In this document: positions 60,699 to 64,000 of the stretch, piece after piece
How the letters are laid out: each line of letters starts with the position of its first letter
How positions within the stretch are numbered: the stretch's first letter is position 1
From: Janthinobacterium sp. SUN073
Lineage (GTDB): Bacteria; Pseudomonadota; Gammaproteobacteria; Burkholderiales; Burkholderiaceae_D
Length of the DNA: 64,000 bases
Direction: 5' to 3'
Assembly (NCBI RefSeq): GCF_030397665.1
Contig: NZ_JAPUBT010000012.1
Span: 62,001 to 126,000, forward strand
Notes under the pieces: model-generated
Seen by the model: only the letters and a program-made list of their open reading frames with translations
Told to the model about the DNA's origin: nothing
Database searches by the model: none
Program-made: the position numbers and the translations under genes

Positions 60699-62162
60699 TT
60701 ACAAGGCCACGCCGCGTGCCTGCAAGGCGGCCCGTACGCCGGCGCCGTAGGCAGCATCAGCCTGGTCGAAGTGGCCCAGCTGACGCTGCAAGGTTTCCGG
60801 CCGCACCTGGCTCAATGGTCCTGCCAGGTTGTCGAACAGGTTCTGCTTTGCCTGGACGGACATCAGACGGAACAGATTGCCGGCCTGCGTGTAGTCGTCT
60901 TCCGTGCCGCGGCCATCATAGCGCGCCGCGCCGCCGTCGAGCGCCAGCGATGGTTCACCATGGCCCAGCCCTTGCGGCTGCGTGCCTGCCGCCGCCACGT
61001 TGGCGTAATTCTGCGCCGCACCGCCGTTGTGGATCGCCATGCCGCCGTCGCGCTGCTGGTTGTGGAAGGGGCAGCGGGCCGCATTCACGGGCAGATGCTG
61101 GTGGTTGGTGCCAACCCGGTACAGCTGGGCGTCGTGATAGGCGAACAGCCTGCCTTGCAGCATCTTGTCCGGCGAGTATCCCATGCCCGGCACGGCATTG
61201 GCCGGCGAAAAGGCCGCCTGCTCGACTTCCGCGTGGTAATTGTCCGGGTTGCGATTCAGCTCGAAAATACCCACCGCCAGCAGCGGGAAGTCCGCGTGCG
61301 GCCACACTTTCGTCAGGTCGAACGGGTTCCAGCCCGTGCGCTGCTCCCATGCATCGAGTTGCTCCTGCGTCGCCACTTGCAGCTTGACTTCCCACTGGGG
61401 AAAATCACCGCGGTCGATGGCGCCGAACAGGTCGCGCTGGGCGTAGTCGGGGTCGGCACCGGCCAGGCGGCCGGCCTCGGAGGCAGGCAGATTCCTGATG
61501 CCCTGGCGTGTCTTGAAGTGCCATTTCACGTACACGCGCTGGCCCTCGGCATTGATCAGGCTATACGTGTGGCTGCCGAAGCCATCCATGTGGCGGTAAC
61601 CATCCGGCGTGCCGCGGTCCGAGAACAGCATGGTGACCTGGTGCAGGCTTTCCGGCGCATGGCTCCAGAAGTCGAACATCATCTCGGCCGATTTCAGATT
61701 GCTTTGCGGATCGCGCTTTTGCGTGTGGACAAAATCGGGGAACTTGATCGGGTCCTTGATGAAGAACATGGGCGTGTTATTGCCGACCAAATCCCAGTTG
61801 CCCTCTTCCGTATAAAAACGCACGGCGAAGCCGCGCGGGTCGCGTTCCGTATCGGCACTGCCGCGTTCGCCACCGACGGTGGAAAAGCGCGCGAAGGTGG
61901 CCGTCTGCTTGCCCACTTCAGCAAACAATTTGGCCTTGGTGTAACGCGAAATATCGTGCGTGACGGTAAAGGTGCCGTAGGCGCCCGAGCCTTTTGCATG
62001 CACCACGCGCTCGGGAATGCGCTCGCGGTTGAAATGCTGGAGTTTTTCGATCAGGTGGAAGTCTTGCAGCAGCAGGGGGCCGCGGGGGCCGGCGCTGATG
62101 GAATTCTGGTTGTCGGCGACGGGGATGCCCGAGGCGGTGCTGAATGGCGGCTGTTGACTCAT
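60699..62162 (-). CDS. katA: Monofunctional catalase (small-subunit clade)
   Basis: A 487-residue heme catalase of the small-subunit type. The distal histidine is H55 in ERVVHAKGSGAYG, the distal asparagine lies in DLVGNNTPMFF, and the heme-ligand tyrosine is in RLFAYHDAQLYR. The C-terminus (AARYDGRGTEDDYTQAG) lacks the extra flavodoxin-like domain of large-subunit enzymes. AGGAAA selects the ATG at 62162. It should detoxify hydrogen peroxide in the cytoplasm. No OxyR gene or OxyR site was recognised. Confidence 0.95.
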   Translation of the reverse strand: MSQQPPFSTASGIPVADNQNSISAGPRGPLLLQDFHLIEKLQHFNRERIPERVVHAKGSGAYGTFTVTHDISRYTKAKLFAEVGKQTATFARFSTVGGERGSADTERDPRGFAVRFYTEEGNWDLVGNNTPMFFIKDPIKFPDFVHTQKRDPQSNLKSAEMMFDFWSHAPESLHQVTMLFSDRGTPDGYRHMDGFGSHTYSLINAEGQRVYVKWHFKTRQGIRNLPASEAGRLAGADPDYAQRDLFGAIDRGDFPQWEVKLQVATQEQLDAWEQRTGWNPFDLTKVWPHADFPLLAVGIFELNRNPDNYHAEVEQAAFSPANAVPGMGYSPDKMLQGRLFAYHDAQLYRVGTNHQHLPVNAARCPFHNQQRDGGMAIHNGGAAQNYANVAAAGTQPQGLGHGEPSLALDGGAARYDGRGTEDDYTQAGNLFRLMSVQAKQNLFDNLAGPLSQVRPETLQRQLGHFDQADAAYGAGVRAALQARGVAL

Positions 62163-62255
62163 GACTGCTTTTCCTTCGTTGTTGACTGATGGAACCAGTG
62201 TAATGAAGTCAACAACAAAGGAAAAGATAATTGATTTTATCGAAGCGATAGATAT

Positions 62256-62912
62256 TTACAATGAACAACCGTGGGCATCGCATACGCCGCCCAGCTGCGC
62301 CTGCAACTTCGCCGGCTGGCCCAAAAAGCCGCCGATATCGATCACGGACAGCTTGCCGCTGCCATCGTCGAGCACGAACGTGGGAAAGCCCTGCCCGCCC
62401 ACCTGCGCCAGCAAGGCGCGGCTGGCGTCGATGTGCCGCTGCGTGGCGGCGCCCGCCTGCCGCGCATACTCGGCCTGGAAGGCGACGCCATCCAGGCCCA
62501 GCTCTTGCGCCAGCGCCAGCAGCACGGGCAGGTCGGCGATGCGCAAGCCGTCCATGTAATGGGCGCGCTGCACGCGCTGCAGCATGTCCAGGCCCTTGCC
62601 GGCCAGAACTTCAGCCGTCAGGATGGCCGTGATCGGTGGTGCGGAATCCATCATGGCCGTGGTGTCGTTCAGCAAGCCGTTGACATAGGCGTCGCCGAAG
62701 GGCTGGCCCGACAGTTGCTCGATGCGCCGGTCATGCGGCAACACATAGCCGCGCCATTCGGGCGTGATCTGGCGGCGATTGCTGCCCGTCATCATGCCGC
62801 CGCCGTGGAAGGCCACCGTCAGGCCGGGCACGGCGCGCGCCGCCTCGACCAGCGGCGCGGCGCCGTAGCACCAGCCGCACAGGGGATCGAAAATGTAGTG
62901 CAGCGTGGGCAT
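62256..62912 (-). CDS. DsbA family thiol oxidoreductase (FrnE-like)
   Basis: A 218-residue thioredoxin-fold protein with the active-site pair in DPLCGWCYGAAP and the DsbA-type cis-proline in GGQGFPTFVLDDG. A second cysteine pair near the end is GVCDAHGC. No signal peptide, so it is cytoplasmic, like the FrnE branch. AGGAGG at perfect spacing selects ATG 62912 over an upstream ATG at 62939. It starts 20 bases after the MBL-fold gene stop, so the two may be cotranscribed, which would join disulfide chemistry to an exported metal-hydrolase-like protein. Confidence 0.9.
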   Translation of the reverse strand: MPTLHYIFDPLCGWCYGAAPLVEAARAVPGLTVAFHGGGMMTGSNRRQITPEWRGYVLPHDRRIEQLSGQPFGDAYVNGLLNDTTAMMDSAPPITAILTAEVLAGKGLDMLQRVQRAHYMDGLRIADLPVLLALAQELGLDGVAFQAEYARQAGAATQRHIDASRALLAQVGGQGFPTFVLDDGSGKLSVIDIGGFLGQPAKLQAQLGGVCDAHGCSL

Positions 62913-62932
62913 GGCGACCTCCTTGTTGCTGT

Positions 62933-63802
62933 TTACCATTTCATTTCGCCTTTTGCCACTTTCGCGCTGGTCTCTAAAGCGCCATCGAGACCCAGCTTCG
63001 GATAGTGCATTTTCATGGCCTCGATCAGGGCGGCAGAATTGGCGGCCTTGGCCGTTTCAGCTTCGAACGTCACCAGGTAGTCGCGCGTAAAACCGATGCT
63101 GTCGGGCGTCAGGGGCGAACCGACCTTGAAGTGGCCGGGCACGACGGTGACCGGTTTCAGCGCGGCAATGCCATCGAGCGTCTTGAGCCAGTCCTGGCGT
63201 GATTGCAGGCTTTGCGTATCGGCCGTCCAGACGTGCAAGTTGCCAAACAGCGCCACGCCACCGACGACGGCCTTGATCGAGGGAATCCACACATAGGTGC
63301 GCGCTGGCGTCGGCCCGGCGATGTCGAGCGACTGGCCTTCCAGCGTGATGCGCTGGCCTTTCAACGCTTCGGGAATGACGATGCCGTGCGGTGCGTTGTC
63401 TTTCAGGATCGGGCCCCAGTAGGCGACCTTGGCGTCAGCCTTGCGGCGGATCTCGGCCACGGTTTCCGGCGTGGCGACGATTTTTGCCTGCGGGAAAGCT
63501 GCCTTGATCACGTCGAGGCCAAAGTAAAAATCGGGGTCGCTGTGGCTGATGTACACCGTCGTCAGTTTCTTGCCGCTGGCGCGGATCTTTTCCACCAGCT
63601 TTTGCGCTTCGGCGCGCGAAAACTGTGCATCGATCAGCACGGCGTCATGCTTGCCCGCGACCAATACGGAAGCGACGGGGAAGATGGCCGCTTCGCCCGG
63701 GTTGAACACTTCCAGGGTCAGGGGGGCGCTGGCGGCGGCCGAGGCGGCGCCGGCGGCAAACAGGGTGGAAACAAGAACGCTGCTGATGGATTTGGAGAAC
63801 AT
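62933..63802 (-). CDS. Exported metallo-beta-lactamase-fold protein
   Basis: A 289-residue protein with a signal peptide (MFSKSISSVLVSTLFAAGAASA) and an MBL fold. The metal motif, normally HxHxDH, reads SHSDPDFYFG, which keeps H and both D but has F in place of the last H. A second histidine site is VPGHFKVG. The tail EAMKMHYPKLGLDGALETSA is typical of this exported subgroup. It may bind one or a modified metal pair, so hydrolase activity is uncertain. AAGGCG precedes the ATG at 63802. Confidence 0.88.
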   Translation of the reverse strand: MFSKSISSVLVSTLFAAGAASAAASAPLTLEVFNPGEAAIFPVASVLVAGKHDAVLIDAQFSRAEAQKLVEKIRASGKKLTTVYISHSDPDFYFGLDVIKAAFPQAKIVATPETVAEIRRKADAKVAYWGPILKDNAPHGIVIPEALKGQRITLEGQSLDIAGPTPARTYVWIPSIKAVVGGVALFGNLHVWTADTQSLQSRQDWLKTLDGIAALKPVTVVPGHFKVGSPLTPDSIGFTRDYLVTFEAETAKAANSAALIEAMKMHYPKLGLDGALETSAKVAKGEMKW

Positions 63803-63886
63803 GATGCGCCTTCACAAGATGATTGGGATGACTGCATCTTACGTTGCTTTATTCGGTAGAAAAACCCGATAAAACGCAATAGTTTG

Positions 63887-63904
63887 TTGCATATTTCGAT
63901 GCAA
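63887..63904. promoter_or_regulatory. Palindromic operator candidate
   Basis: TTGCAT-ATTTCG-ATGCAA is a perfect 6 bp inverted repeat with a six-base spacer, inside the control region upstream of the MBL-fold gene and in front of a possible plus-strand gene at the window edge. It fits the dyad of a LysR- or TetR-type operator. Confidence 0.45.
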
Positions 63905-63927
63905 TTTAAGATGGAGGGTACGCTACG

Positions 63928-64000
63928 GTGTATTTTTCCAGCGAGGACGTGCGCAAAAGCCACACCGCCTGCGCCTGCGCAGCAGCATCACAAAATGTGT
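63928..64000 (+). CDS. Possible start of a divergent gene cut by the window edge
   Basis: A GTG at 63928 opens VYFSSEDVRKSHTACACAAA and remains open to the end. GGAGGG lies nine bases upstream. A second frame from ATG 63911 is also open, so the choice is uncertain. The product is not recognisable from 24 codons. If real, it would share the palindrome at 63887-63904 with the MBL gene. Confidence 0.25.
   Translation, partial: MYFSSEDVRKSHTACACAAASQNV

Overview
The window looks like a chromosomal stretch of a GC-rich betaproteobacterium, most likely Burkholderiales and probably Oxalobacteraceae (Janthinobacterium, Massilia or Duganella type). The reasons are the block dusB-fis-purH-ruvCAB, the polA / DUF2782 / thrB neighbourhood, the rplM-rpsI-argC-bactofilin-erpA and tyrS-dtd / M23 peptidase / anmK arrangement, a Burkholderiales-type porin and UbiF-replacing Coq7. 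This is inferred from gene content and remembered synteny, not from a search. I saw no rRNA, tRNA, CRISPR array, insertion sequence, prophage or plasmid replication gene. It reads as core genome with accessory patches.

Layout. 1-9.3 kb: ABC-F ATPase, ZIP metal transporter, Tat-type dienelactone hydrolase and polA on the minus strand, then DUF2782, thrB and a BPSS1780-like membrane protein on the plus strand. 9.3-14.8 kb: uvrD with a probable LexA box, two small unknown or coiled-coil proteins, glutathione-dependent formaldehyde dehydrogenase and an orphan ANTAR response regulator. 14.9-19.5 kb: a thiamine operon thiC-thiS-thiG-thiD-thiE behind a TPP riboswitch. 19.5-26 kb: a signalling patch with a REC-PAS protein, a hybrid histidine kinase, a Crp/Fnr regulator and a divergent PAS-GGDEF-EAL gene split by a one-base frameshift. 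26-30 kb: porin and a large secreted Sel1/ankyrin protein. 30-36.5 kb: valS, a DUF2147 protein, then a two-gene unit of an ice-binding (DUF3494) lipoprotein and an OmpA-like outer membrane protein.

36.5-45.6 kb: housekeeping on the minus strand: DUF188, ruvB, ruvA, ruvC, purH, fis, dusB, a phosphoglycerate-mutase-like phosphatase, a YbhB protein, dtd and tyrS. 45.7-52.8 kb: M23 peptidase and anmK (cell wall turnover and recycling), erpA, bactofilin, argC, rpsI, rplM, OsmC and coq7. 52.9-60.1 kb: an unknown small protein followed by two adjacent ABC systems; the second ends in a 1192-residue ABC permease fused to an M1 aminopeptidase. 60.1-64 kb: a DUF4279-like protein, catalase, a DsbA-type oxidoreductase and an exported metallo-beta-lactamase-fold protein, with a palindromic operator candidate at the right edge.

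The parts that most deserve attention are the ABC permease/M1 peptidase fusion locus, the ice-binding lipoprotein/OmpA pair with a long hairpin just before its ribosome binding site, the frameshifted c-di-GMP gene, and an intergenic repeat family built on GGGGTCNGACCC that sits at three gene ends. I found no clearly unprecedented system.
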